From Motacilla alba alba (lineage: Eukaryota; Chordata; Aves; Passeriformes; Motacillidae): a stretch of 64,000 nt of DNA. Each line of letters begins with the position of its first letter. Position 1 is the stretch's first letter. The stretch is taken from NCBI RefSeq assembly GCF_015832195.1, contig NW_024037374.1:3437331-3501330 (forward strand). The letters run 5' to 3'. The notes under the pieces are model-generated. The model had not been told where the DNA came from. It did not search any database and saw only the letters and a list, made by a program, of their open reading frames with translations. Both the position numbers and the translations under genes were made by a program. Positions 35,240 through 47,800 of this stretch are shown piece after piece.

Positions 35240-36110
35240 AAAACAGGGAGAAGGCAAACTGAGCGTAGCTAAAGGTACTGTTATAAATAAGAAGCTTGAC
35301 TAGGCCAATATTCAAGCAGCAATCAATTTATTAATTAATATGGTAAAGTATGAGCAAAACAGCGCTGGGTACAGTGGGGGAAGTTTTCCCTCCAGCTGCA
35401 CACCGATGGTTGAGGCTCACAGGGATTTATAGGGGTATACACACATGCTTTCTCAGCAGTTGCTATTCCAAATTTTTACATCACAATTCTATACACTATT
35501 GTGAGTTAGTTTTCTCAGGATGTACCCCAGAAAGGAGTATCCCCAGATGGTGGGGTCCAACTTCCGAAAAAAGAAAGAGGTCTCCCAGCTGGTGCGGTCC
35601 AGACTCCAGATGTGGGCCCACCTATTTATTGCAAAGACTATAAATCTCATAGCAGTGATGTCCAGCTTCCCTTGGTCGAAGCTATCAATCCTTGGGTTGA
35701 TGTTCATCTTCCTTTCTCAAGCTGCTTTTTACTGTTTTGCTAAGGTGTTGAGATAAGCACGTTTCCTTTACATATATTCTAAAGCTATCGTTTCAAAGCT
35801 CCTTACTACAAGCAATATTCTAAAATTATACTTCCAAAGGTTATTATTGCAAAGCTGTTCAATTTCTAGCTATGTGCAGAAAGTTCCTGTCCAGCAGCAA
35901 CATCCTTAAAGCTTTAATGCAGATGCTATAAAGGTTAATTGCAAACAAAGGATAGGTTCAAAGGCCTTCTTCCATGCTTTACTCCCTCGGTTATTTATTA
36001 GAATTTTTCTTTTAACTGTCCCATGATCAGTTTCCACACATATCACGATCACAAGTACACACGCTGCCTGTATGTACCTGACACGAAACACAGCTTTGTA
36101 TCTTACATTA
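35240..36110 (-). mobile_element. Solo LTR, minus orientation
   Basis: On the minus strand there is TATAAAT (plus ATTTATA near 35427), then CCCAGCGCTGTTTTGCTC, then AATAAATTGATTGC (near 35320-35333) and a short U5-like end. The long upstream AT-rich part would be U3. No internal region or second LTR was found. The upper boundary is uncertain. Confidence 0.55.
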
Positions 36111-37665
36111 AGAGCCAGTCAGGTTCTGGGTGAATGATTTTGGTTATAAATATTGGGAGATTGTAATAAAGTCAGCTTTTATGCCTTCTGAAAATGCATG
36201 GAGCGTGTCACTCGTTTATCCCTTCCTTACTCAAGGGTGACATGAATCCGTTCTTGAATTCCCAGTTAGTGCTGTGCGGAGCAGAGGACACAGGAATCGC
36301 CCGTTTGGCTCATTCTTGGGTTTGCTGCTCCTGCCTAAAGTCATCATCAGGAGTATATGCCGATGTAAAAGTTATAGCTGAACACCAGGGACTTTTTCTG
36401 TGGTGTTTAAAACTCAACCCTTGTGTGACTGTTCAGAGGCTCTGAAATACAGGGTGAAATGACAGCTTTGGTATTTAAGAATCCTGGAAATTCTGATATG
36501 GGATTTTTCTAATCAAGGATTTGAATGCTAATGCAGAAATTTCAATAAGTTAAAACTTTCATTGGCAACCCCTTTTAAAGGGCATCAGCAAATTAACAGG
36601 GGACAGGGTACGACACTGGGGACAGTACTTGGCCCTTAATGGCTTCAGATCTGGGAGAGAAATGTTTTGCCCGGCTTCACGCAGGAGTTCCAGTTTTCCC
36701 AGGGCTTTGATCCACTGGCTACTTCAGGTAACTTTCACTAAATGCAAAAGGATGCAACAGCAGAACCTGTGGCGAATGTGCCCTAGGGATAGGGAGAAAA
36801 CCTTGAAAATGATCAGCAGGCTCTGGAAAACTTAAAAAAAATCCAAAATAGATGCAGCCCTGTGACTTTTCAGGCACGACTCTTTGGGTCTGGAGGAAAT
36901 ATTTGCCTTAGATCAGCTGGGACACAGACAGACAGGCAGCAACTGGAGCGTTGAACATCACAGACTGGGCCAGTGTTTTTCCCAGAAGAACCAACAGAAG
37001 ATCCCATTGAAACATGACAGTGTCTCTGAACAAGCGAATCGTCCAGGGAAACTCAGCAGCTGATGGTGTTGTGGTGCTGCTGCCAATCCCTTCCATGAAA
37101 GAATCATTTCAGGACTGACTAACAGCTTCTGCCTTCTCACAGACACCAAGTGTTGCCAGCAGCTGTTCCAGGTGCTCCTGCCGACAGCCCCTGCAGGAAG
37201 GAGCCCAGCCCCCAGTGCATGTGGGCTTTGGCTCCCTGTGGCACAGAAGCCCCCCAGGGGCACAGGTCTCTGGGGCAGGAGACAGGCACCGGCGCTGCCA
37301 GGGCTGGGGGTGGCAGCTCTGCTTGGGCAGGGACTCTGCCACACCTGCTGATGCCAGCGCTGCCCGGGCCCCAGGGCTCAGAGCAGCATTCCTGCCCTGG
37401 CCCACACGTTCCTTGTGCCTGTCACACCCGCGCGTTTAGGATGGCAGCAGCCGGGACGTGTCCCAAGGAGGCCGTGCCAGCTTCCGTGGAAGGCCTGGGG
37501 GCTCCTTCTGCTGCCCTGAGCCCACAGAGCAGGGCAGCGTTTGCTGATGGTCTGAGCCATTCCCAAAGATCCTGTGGGGCTGTCTTAGACACTTGGGGCC
37601 AGGGATTCCTTCCAACCGGGGCCTCTTTGGGTGGGCTGGGGCCGGCCCAGGGCAGAAGGCAGTGT
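36110..37665. other. Unassigned interval
   Basis: Ordinary mixed sequence to about 37100, then GC-rich. There is a short A-run near 36832-36840. No exon, RNA or recognised element. Confidence 0.35.
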
Positions 37666-37669
37666 GTGC

Positions 37670-38000
37670 AAGGGCCCTTGGTGACACGGTGCAGCACGGT
37701 CACCATGGCATGGAATGGAACCGGGTGTCCAAGGGCCCTTTGTGACACGTGGTGACATAGGAGCTGGCCACCATGCACGGAACATGCAACGGGACAGAAC
37801 GGGGCAGAGCGGTGCCGTGAGGAGCCCTCGCACAGCGCGCTCGTTCACGTCTGACCCACAGCTTTTCTGCAGTGTTGTTCCTGCAGCTGACCTCGAGGCC
37901 AGAGCACAGGACTCGGTGACCCGTGGCCTTCTGAGGCTTCAATTCTGCAGCTGCCCTCAAGGGCAGAGCGTGGCACTTGGTGCCCCGGAGCTTTTCCAAG
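37670..38000 (+). repeat. Short tandem repeats upstream of MROH
   Basis: 37670-37760 has two units of CAAGGGCCCTTGGTGACACG and CAAGGGCCCTTTGTGACACG. 37860-38000 has about two and a half units of roughly 63 bp with TTCCTGCAGCTGACCTC, TTCTGCAGCTGCCCTC and CTCCTGCAAGTAGCTCC. They probably lie in the promoter or 5' UTR of the next gene. Confidence 0.6.
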
Positions 38001-38033
38001 GCATCTCTCCTGCAAGTAGCTCCAGTCACTGAC

Positions 38034-40500
38034 ATGGAGCAGAGAGCCCCGAGAGTGCCCAAGCTGGCCTGGGTGGAGGAGGAGGAAGGTGGCCCTGGAG
38101 CTGCCCCAGCACAGAGGACTGAAGAGGTGGTGCTGGTCCATCCACCGCAGGAGGGTGAGTGGCAGAGCTGGGCCACAGGGCTGGAGCCTGCAGCCAGCTT
38201 GGCCCCATCCCATCCCCTGGGGACATGCCCATGGACAGGACGGAAGAGGGGCCAGGCAGACACTCCACAGTGCCTGTGCTCCTTCCCCCTGGGCATCCCG
38301 GAGCTGTCCCTGCCTGGGGAGCGCAGGGCTGGGCTGTGTTCTCCGGCCTCTCCTGCAGCCCCTCAGCTCGGGCTGCGCTCGCTCTTTGCCAGATGCAGCC
38401 GTAGAGCACACACAAGAGCAGGAATCCAGCCGTGGCCGCTTCCATAGAACAGCGCAGGTACTGCAGCCATCCCTACCTGGGCTGGGCCTGCTGCCCCTGC
38501 TCAGCTGAGCACCACGTGTGGAGCACTCCGTGGAACATCCCTGGCTTCTTGCCCTTCTCCCACAGCTCGTTTGCAGCTTCATCAAGAGCATTCGGCAGGA
38601 AGAGAGCAGCACCATGGGCACTGGGCTCAGAGCACACTCAGAGCTCCTCAAACATGAGACCAGTGCCGCCCTGCTGGGTTTGCTGGTGGAGAAGGGTGTT
38701 TCCAGGCCAGAACAGGTAAGCAGCCTGTGGCCAGGCTTCCATTCCCCATGAGCCACGTGGCTTCCCAAGCCAGGCCTGATGGTCCCTGGGAGCCTTTGAG
38801 GCCATGGCAGTGTGGTGGGAAGGGAAGATCTTCTCTGGGGACAATGGGGACATTGCTCCCTCTGGCAGCTTTCTGAGTCTCCCTGTGCCTTCTCCAGGTG
38901 CCCACCATGGTCAGGTACATCCACCAGTGGCTCACGGCCAATGATTCTGCCGAGCACAGGCTGGACAAGACCCTGCTGAATGTCACCAAAGCACACCCGG
39001 ATGACGCAGTAATGGCGCTCCTGCGTGTGGCCCCGTCCTGTGACAGGTATGGGGCCCAGCTGCCCAGAGGGCTCAGGGCTCCCCAGCCCATCACTGTGTG
39101 CAGCCTGTCCCAGGTGTCTGACCAACAGAGAGTTCCAGGGCCCTCTGGCTGCTCCCTTTCCCAGCCCTGGCACGTCAGCCCCCGAGCCTGCTGCCATGCT
39201 CCCTCGCTGCCCCTCAGGGGCCTGTCCCCACAGGGCTGGGCTGCCTGGGTGCTGCCAGCGAGGGGCAGTGGGCAGAGGCAGAGCCTGCGGTCAACCCGGG
39301 CCCCTAGGGATGCCCAGGCACGGTGCTGTGTCTGACACCCCCTGAGACAGAGCTCTAACCCTGCAGAGCTGCCATGGCCATGTGGAAGAGCATCATGTGC
39401 TCGCCCAGGACTGCGGAGCCAGTGCAGCTGAAACTCCTGGATGTGCTGAAGAGCTGGCCAGAGCACAGCATGTGCACCTCCGATGGGGACAAAACGGGTG
39501 TCTTTGCCCTGGCTGTGAGTTCCTGCAACTGGCCTTTGCTGGCCCCAAGGCTGCCTCTCCAGCAGCTCTCCATCCTCCTTCCCCCACTGCATCTCCCTGC
39601 CTCAGGCGCTGACCTGACACCTGGCCCAGGGGCAGCTTCAGGGCCACCAGGCCCCATGCTCCCCCTGGCCTCTCCTGGCCTCTTCCTGCCACGCTCGGGC
39701 CCTTCCACACGGATGCCTCAGCACTGAGCGCTGTCTCAGGGGGCTTTGTCCTTCGCAGGCAACAGTGGTGATGTGGAAGATCCTCCAGGAGCCCTGTGTC
39801 CCACGTGTAGTGACAGTGTATTTCCCCCGCCTATTTGTGCATCTGCTCTTCCAAGCGTTCTTCAGCACAGAAGAGATGCCAGAGGAGGTCGATACCTTCT
39901 GGAAGGCATGCCAGGAAGAGCATGGCCTTGCCACCAGCCCCAACAGGTGCTCCATCCCAGTCCTCCTGTCCCTGCCACATGGCCAGGGCAGGAGCCAGTG
40001 CTGCCAGTGTGACCTGGGCTTTGCTCTGCACACAGGTTTGCAGTGCAGACCCTCAAGTCCCTGCTCTGCCTTCTCCAGTGTGAGCATGTGGTGGTGTCAA
40101 TGGAACGCAAGCGTGGCTGGGACACGCTGCTGTGTGCTGACACCCACCACTATGCCGTGGCTCTGCTGGCCGGGTGAGACCCCCCTTCTCCCCATTGCTC
40201 CCGGCATTTGTGCCCTGTGCCCGGGCTGTCCCACACAGTCCCCGTGGCTGTGGGCCAAAGGGACGAGGGACAGCCAAGCAGACTGGAAAAGGCTGCGAGA
40301 GGAGGGTGCCCAGGAGCAGCCACATCTCAAAAGGCCCAGGTCCCCTCGCAGGGTGGTGGGGAAAGACAAGAACTATCTGAGTCAGTCCTGGGAGAAGCTT
40401 CCCCCTGATCAGGGTCTTAGATTTGCCATTTTCCACCTTCCAGGGAGATGCGCCATGCATCCAGGCACTTGTGTAAAAGCATCTTATGCTGCCTCCTTGA
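38034..40500 (+). CDS. MROH (maestro heat-like repeat) family gene, 5' part
   Basis: Eight plus-strand exons with GT-AG sites and consistent phases: 38034-38154, 38393-38457, 38566-38715, 38898-39046, 39367-39514, 39759-39946, 40036-40173 and 40444 into the gap at 40501. Translation gives a helical HEAT-repeat-like protein. Recognisable stretches are FIKSIRQEE, ALLGLLVEKGVSRPEQ, HPDDAVMALLRVAPSCDR, AMWKSIMCSPRT and VMWKILQEP, followed by a segment with HYAVALLAGEMR. These resemble avian maestro heat-like repeat proteins (MROH2B/MROH7-like), a family expanded in birds and of poorly known function. The start at 38034 (MEQRAPRVPK) is the first ATG in frame. No inactivating change is seen, but the rest of the gene is lost in the gap. 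Confidence 0.85.
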
Positions 40501-41500
40501 NNNNNNNNNNNNNNNNNNNNNNNNNNNNNNNNNNNNNNNNNNNNNNNNNNNNNNNNNNNNNNNNNNNNNNNNNNNNNNNNNNNNNNNNNNNNNNNNNNNN
40601 NNNNNNNNNNNNNNNNNNNNNNNNNNNNNNNNNNNNNNNNNNNNNNNNNNNNNNNNNNNNNNNNNNNNNNNNNNNNNNNNNNNNNNNNNNNNNNNNNNNN
40701 NNNNNNNNNNNNNNNNNNNNNNNNNNNNNNNNNNNNNNNNNNNNNNNNNNNNNNNNNNNNNNNNNNNNNNNNNNNNNNNNNNNNNNNNNNNNNNNNNNNN
40801 NNNNNNNNNNNNNNNNNNNNNNNNNNNNNNNNNNNNNNNNNNNNNNNNNNNNNNNNNNNNNNNNNNNNNNNNNNNNNNNNNNNNNNNNNNNNNNNNNNNN
40901 NNNNNNNNNNNNNNNNNNNNNNNNNNNNNNNNNNNNNNNNNNNNNNNNNNNNNNNNNNNNNNNNNNNNNNNNNNNNNNNNNNNNNNNNNNNNNNNNNNNN
41001 NNNNNNNNNNNNNNNNNNNNNNNNNNNNNNNNNNNNNNNNNNNNNNNNNNNNNNNNNNNNNNNNNNNNNNNNNNNNNNNNNNNNNNNNNNNNNNNNNNNN
41101 NNNNNNNNNNNNNNNNNNNNNNNNNNNNNNNNNNNNNNNNNNNNNNNNNNNNNNNNNNNNNNNNNNNNNNNNNNNNNNNNNNNNNNNNNNNNNNNNNNNN
41201 NNNNNNNNNNNNNNNNNNNNNNNNNNNNNNNNNNNNNNNNNNNNNNNNNNNNNNNNNNNNNNNNNNNNNNNNNNNNNNNNNNNNNNNNNNNNNNNNNNNN
41301 NNNNNNNNNNNNNNNNNNNNNNNNNNNNNNNNNNNNNNNNNNNNNNNNNNNNNNNNNNNNNNNNNNNNNNNNNNNNNNNNNNNNNNNNNNNNNNNNNNNN
41401 NNNNNNNNNNNNNNNNNNNNNNNNNNNNNNNNNNNNNNNNNNNNNNNNNNNNNNNNNNNNNNNNNNNNNNNNNNNNNNNNNNNNNNNNNNNNNNNNNNNN
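40501..41500. other. Assembly gap (1,000 N)
   Basis: An exact 1,000-base run of N, so probably a placeholder of unknown true size. It hides the 3' exons of MROH and the 5' exons of the Ig receptor. ORFs drawn across it are meaningless. Confidence 1.
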
Positions 41501-41850
41501 CATCCACGTTGAGGTCCAACCTTGACTTCTCCACCCAATTGGCCGTTTTTACCCCAAAATGTTGGGTTTTGGTCCAACGGGGACGTTTTTATCCCAAAAT
41601 TTGTCCTCTCTAAGGTCCAACGTTGACTTTTCCACCCAACACTTGACGTTTCCACCCAACACGGCATTTTTCATCCCAAAATCCATCCCCGTTGAGGTCC
41701 AACCTTGACTTCTCCACCCAACTGGCCATTTTTTACCCCAAAATTCATCCCTGCTGACCAAAATGTTGGGTTTTGGTCCAACGGGGACATTTTCACCCCA
41801 AAATCCATCCCCGTTGACGTCCAACTTTGACTTTGGGTCTTCTCCTCCCC
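41501..41850 (+). repeat. Tandem repeat, ~95-bp unit, upstream intron
   Basis: Units combine TTGAGGTCCAACCTTGACTT, TTTTACCCCAAAAT and GGGTTTTGGTCCAACGGGGA. About three copies lie between the gap and the first visible Ig exon, so this is presumably intronic. Confidence 0.75.
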
Positions 41851-41854
41851 CCAG

Positions 41855-44800
41855 ATCGTCCGAGCCAGCCCAACCTGACGGTGACGCCCTCCAGGGTCAC
41901 GGTGGAAGGGCAGCCCCTGGTCTTCTTCTGCACGGCCCCGCCCGTCGCCGCCGAGCGGAGGTTCGGGTTCTTCCAGGACGACCTCGAGGTCGCCGACCGG
42001 ATCCAGGAATTTTCCGGAGCCGGCGGCGTCCGGCTGCGGGTGGAGAGGAGCGGGCAGAACCAGACCGGGAACTTCAGCTGCCGCTACGAGGAGATGACCG
42101 AGGGGCGCTGGATCGCGTCCTACCCCAGCGACGCCGTCCAGGTGGTGGTCAAAGGTGATTTTGGGGATGAAGCCATGATTTTCCGGCACGGGGATGGGCG
42201 TGGAGGCACCTTGGGGTTGGGTTTGGAGAAGGTTGAGGAGATGCCGAAGTGGGAGTGGCGAGTTGGAGTTGTTTGGTTTGGTTGGGTCATGGTTGGGTTT
42301 GGTTGGGTTTGGTTGGGTCATGGTTGAGTTTGGTTGGGTTTGGTTGGGTTTGGTTGGGTTTGGTTGGGTTTGGTTGGCTCATGGTTGGGTTTGGTTGGGT
42401 TTGGTTGGGTCATGGTTGGGTCATGGTTGGGTTTGGTTGGGTCATGGTTGGGTTTGGTTGGGTCATGGTTGGGTTTGGTTGGGTCTTGGCTGGTCATAGT
42501 TGGGTTTGGTTGGGTTGGGTCGTGGTTGGGTTTGGTCATGGTTTGGTTTGGTTTGGTCTTGGTTGGGTTTGGTTGGGTCATGTTTGGGTCATGTTTGGGA
42601 CATGGTTGGGTCATGGTTGGGTTTGGTTGGGTCATGGTTGGGTCATGGTTTGGTTTGGTTGGGTCTTGGTTGGGTTTGGTTGGGTCATGGTTGGGTTGGG
42701 TTGGGTCATGGTTGGGTCATGGTTGGGTTTGGTTTGGTTGGGTGTGGTTGGCTTTGGTTGTGTCTTGGTTGGGTTGGGTTGGGTCATGGTTGGATGTGGT
42801 TGAATTTGGTTGGGTTTGGTTGGGTCATAGTTGGGTTTGGTTGGGTTTGGGTGGGTTTGATTGGGCCATGGTTGGATCATGGTTGAGTTGGGTTTGGGCC
42901 ATGGTTGCGTCATGGTTGGGTTGGGTCATGGCTGGGGCATGGTTGGGTTTGGTTGCGTGTGGTTGTGCCATGGCTGGGTTTGGTGGTACTTGGGTTTGGT
43001 TTGGTTTGGTCATGGTTGGGTTGGGTCATGGTTGGGTTTGGTTGGGTGTGGTTGTACCATGGTTGGGTTTGGTTGCGTGTGGTTGTGCCATGGCTGGGTT
43101 TGGTGGTACTTGGGTTTGGTTTGGTTTGGTCATGGTTGGGTTGGGTCATGGTTGGGTTGGGTCATGGTTGGGTTTGGTTGGGTGTGGTTGGGTTTGGTTG
43201 GGTTGGGTCTTGGTTGGGTCTTGGTTGGGTCTTAGTTAAGTCATGGTTGAGTTTCGTTGGGTCATGGTTGGGTTGGGTTGGGTCTTGGTTATGTCATGGT
43301 TGAGTTTGATTGGGTTGTGTTTGGTTTGGTCTTGGTTGGGTTTTGTTGAGTTTGATTGGATTGGGTTGGGTTTGGTTGGGTTTGGTTGGGTCATGGTTGG
43401 GTCATGGTTGGATGTGGTTGAATTTGGTTAGGTTTGGTTGGGTCATGGTTGGGTTGGGTTTGGTTTGGTCTTGGTTGGGTCTTGGTTGGGTCTTAGTTAA
43501 GTCATGGTTGAGTTTCGTTGGGTCATGGTTGGGTTGGGTTGGGTTTGGTTGGGTCTTGGTTTGGTTTTGTTGAGTTTGATTGGGTTGGGTGGGGTTTGGT
43601 CATAGATGGGTTTGGTTGGGTCTTGGTTGGATTGGGTCATGGTTGGGTCATGGTTGGGTTGGGTCATGGTTGGGTTGGGTCATGGTTGGGTTTGGTTGGG
43701 TTGGGTTGTGTTTGGTTGGGTCATAGTTGGGTTTGATTGGGTCTTGGTTGGGTCATGGTTGGGTTGGGTCATGGTTGGATGTGGTTGAGTTCGGTTTGGT
43801 CATGGTTGGGTTTGGTTGAGTTTGGTTGGGTTTAGTTGGGTCATGGTTGGGTTGGGTTGGGTTTGGTTGGGTTTGGTTGGGTTTGGCTTGGTCACGACCC
43901 CACATCTCCTCCTGAAAGTCCAAAACCGAGGATTTCAAAGGTTTTCCCCCAATTTTCCCAAAATATTGAGGTTTTCAGGAGCCACTTTTAGGCCTTTTTG
44001 ACCCAACCCCAACCCCAGAATCTCCCCCGGCTTGGTGGCAGCTCCAAGACCACCCAGGTGCTCCCCAAATTCCGAAAGTCTTCAAAAACCAGAATTCTGG
44101 GAAATTTGGGAGGTTCTTCTCCATCTTCTCCATTCCCACCTTCAAAACATTGAATTTTTGGGCCATTTTTAGGCTTTTTTGACCCAATCTGAGCCAAACC
44201 CAAGCAACGTCATGGTGGAACCTCTTCTACCCCCAAAAAAATCAGGATTTTGGTTAAAACTGGGTGGTTCTTCTCCATCTCCTCCATCTTCTCCATCTTC
44301 TCCATCTTCCCTATTCCCACCTTCAAAACTTGGAATTTTTGGGCCATTTTTAGGCTTTTTTGACCCAAACTGAGCCCAACCCAAGCAACGTCATGGTGGA
44401 ACCTCTTCCACCCAAAAAAAATTGGAATTTTGGGGGAAAAGTGTGGTTCTTCTCCATCTTCTCCATCTTCTCCATTCCCACCTTCAAAACATTGAATTTT
44501 TGGGCCATTTTTAGGCTTTTTTTGACCCAATCCATGTCAAACCCAAGCAACGTCATGGTGGAACCTCTTCCACCCACCTTCAAAAAAAATTGGAATTTTG
44601 GGGGAAAACGAGTGGTTCTTCTCCATCTTCTCCATTCCCACCTCTAAAAGACGGGAATTCGGGGTCGTTTCCCGTCCTTTCGCCGCCCAAATTGCCAAAA
44701 TCGCCGATTCCACGGATTTCCCCCCGGTTTCGGCAGATCCGAGCCCGGCGCCGCTCCTGTGGGTGGAGCCGCCCTCGGGCGTGGTGGCCGCGGGCCAGCG

Positions 44801-47800
44801 CCTGCGCCTGACCTGCGCCGCGCCCCGCCGCGACTTCCGGCGCCGCTTCCGCTTCTTCCGCGACGGCGCCGAGGGTGACGCCGGGCGACGCCGCCGACGA
44901 CGCCGGGGACGGCTCCGAGCTGCTCTTCCCGCGGGTTTCCTGGGAATCGGCCGGGAATTTCAGCTGCCGGCTGGAGGAGGAGGTGGGCGGGGCCTGGGTG
45001 GAGGCTCCGCCCAGCCAGGGCGTGGCCGTGGTGGTCATGGGTAGGTGGGGGATTTTGGGGGGAAAAGCGGCGGGATTGGGGAAAAAGGAGGGTGGGCGCC
45101 ATCTTGGGATTCGTTGGGTTTGGCCACGCCCACGCAAAATGGCTGCTCCCACCCGACTGGCCACGCCCACTGCCATGGCCGCACCCAGCCCATTGGCCAC
45201 AACCCAATTGACCGCACCAAATTAGCCACACCCACTCCAATGACCACACCCATCAAAATGGCCGCACCCTCCCATTGGTCACACCAGAATTGACCACACC
45301 CATCAAATTAGCCACACCCACTCCAATGACCACACTCAAAATGGCCACACCCTCCTATTGGCCACGCCCTGTGTGACCACACCCATCAAAATGGCCACAC
45401 CCACACCACTGACCATACCCAAAATGGCCACACCCTCCCATTGGCCACACCAGAATTGACCACGCCCATCAAAACGGCCACACCCACTCCAATGACCACA
45501 CCCCCAAATGGCCACACCCTCCCATTGGCCACACCCTGCTTGAACACACCCATCAGATTAGCCACACCCACACAAATGACCACACCCCCAAATGGCCGCA
45601 CCCACCCATTGGCAAAACCCTGCTTGACCACACCCATCAAATTAGCCACACCCACACCAATGGCCACACCCAAAAAGGCCACACCCATGCCAATGACCAC
45701 ACCCCAAATGACCACGGCCATCAAATGGCCACACCCCTCACATTGACCACTCCTCTTCCCATTGGCCACGCCTCCACATTGACCACACCCACCCCAATGA
45801 CACCACTGATGACCACACCCTCAATGACCACACCCATCCCATTGATCATGCCCTCATATTGACCACACCCACCCCATTGACCACACCCATCCTCAAAAAA
45901 CCACACCCACCACAGTGGCCACGCCCCTGCCATTGACCACACCCACAACAGTGGCCACGCCCCTCTCTCACTGACAGCACCCACATTTGCCACGCCCCTC
46001 GCTCATTGACCACACCCGTCCCACTGACCACGCCCCAAAAATGGCCACACCCCCACTGACCACACCCCCTGACCACACCCGCTGACCCAGGGTCGGTTTT
46101 TAGGGGTAATTTTTGGGGTTTTTTTGGGGCAGTTTTGGGGTTTTTGGGGTGTTTGCTGACTCGGGGATTTTTTTTTGGAGATTTTTGGGGTTTTTTGGGG
46201 TGTTTTTTGGGGGGTTTTTGTGAAATTCGCTGACCCAGAGATTTATTTTGGGGTGATTTTTGGGATTTTTCGGGTTTTTGCTGACCCAGGGTTTTTTTTT
46301 TGGGTTTGGTTTTGGGGTTTTTGGGTATTTGTTGGCCCTGGGATTATTATTTTGGGGTTTTTGTGGAATTCGCTGACTCATGGTTTTTTTTGGGGTGATT
46401 TTTTTGGTTTTTGGGGTATTTGCTGACCCTGGGTTTTTTTTGGGGTGGTTTCGGGGAATTTTGGGTATTTGTTGACTCTGGGATTGTTTTTTTGAGGTGC
46501 TTTTGGGGTTTTTGTGGACTTCGCTGACCCAGGGTTTTTTTGGGGGTGATTTTTGGGGTTTTTGGGGTGTTCGCTGACCCAGAGGTTTTTTTGGGGTGAA
46601 ATTTGGGGGTTTTTGTGGAATTCGCTGACTCAGGGTTTTTTTGGGGGATGCTTTTGGGGTTTTTGGAGTATTTGCTGACCCAGAGATTTATTTTGGGGTG
46701 GTTTTGGAGTTTTTGGGTATTTGCTGACCCTGGGATCGTTTTTTTTGGGGCGCTTTTGGGGTTTTTGTGGAATTCGCTGACTCAGGTTTTTTTTGGGGGT
46801 GATTTTTGGGGTTCGTAGGAGCTTTGCTGACCCTCGGGGGTTTTTTTGGGGTGGTTTTGGGGTTTTGGGATATTCCCTGACCCCAGGGTTATTTCTTTGG
46901 GGTGGTTTTGGGGTTTTTGGGTATTTGTTGACTGGTTTTGGGGTGGTTTTTATGGTTTTTGGGGTAGATTTGGTTTTTTGGGGGTATTCACCGACCATGG
47001 GCTTTTTTGGGGTGGTTTTGGGTTTTTTGGGGTGTATTCACTGACCCAGGGGTTAATTTTGGGGTGATCTGTGGGATTTTGGGGGTATTTGCTGACCATG
47101 GGGGTTTTTGGGGTTGGTTTTGGGTTTTTGGGGTATTTACAGACCCATGGGGTTGTTTTGGGGGCGGTTTTGGGCTTTTTGTGGAATTCGCTGACTCGGG
47201 GTTTTTTTTGGTGGTGGTTTTGGGGTTTTTGGGGGATTTGTGGACCCTGGGGTTTTTTTGGGGTGGTTTTGTGGTTTTTGTGGACTTCGCTGACCCAGGG
47301 TTTTTTGGGGGTGATTTTTGGGGGTTTTGGGGTATTCGCTGACCCAGGGGTTTCTTTTGGGGTGGTTTTGTGTTTTTTTGTGGAATTTGCTGACTCAGGG
47401 TTTTTTGGGGTGGTTTCGGGGTTTTTTTGGGTATTTGCTGACCCTGGGATCGTTTTTTTGGGGCGGTTTTGGGGTTTTTGTGGAATTCGCTGCCTCAGGG
47501 TTTTTTTGGGGGTGATTTTTGGGGTTCGTAGGAGCTTTGCTGACCCTCGGGGTTTTTTTGGGGTGGTTTTGGGGTTTTGGGATATTCCCTGACCCCAGGG
47601 TTATTTCTTTGGGGTGGTTTTGGGGTTTTTGGTTATTTGTTGACCCTGGGGCTGGTTTTGGGGTGGTTTTTGGGGTAGATTTGGTTTTTTGGGGGTATTC
47701 ACTGACCATGGGCTTTTTTGGGGTGGTTTTGGGTTTTTTGGGGTGTATTCACTGACCCAGGTGTTAATTTTGGGGTGATCTGTGGGATTTTGGGGGTATT

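Noticed and set aside
39765..41667. Frames of 300-590 codons spanning the N run
   Set aside because: Ns translate as unknown residues without stops; no information lies in the gap.
42194..43938. Open frames of Gly/Trp/Leu/Val type (plus) and Thr/Pro/Asn type (minus)
   Set aside because: Direct translations of the TTTGGTTGGG minisatellite within an intron of the Ig receptor.
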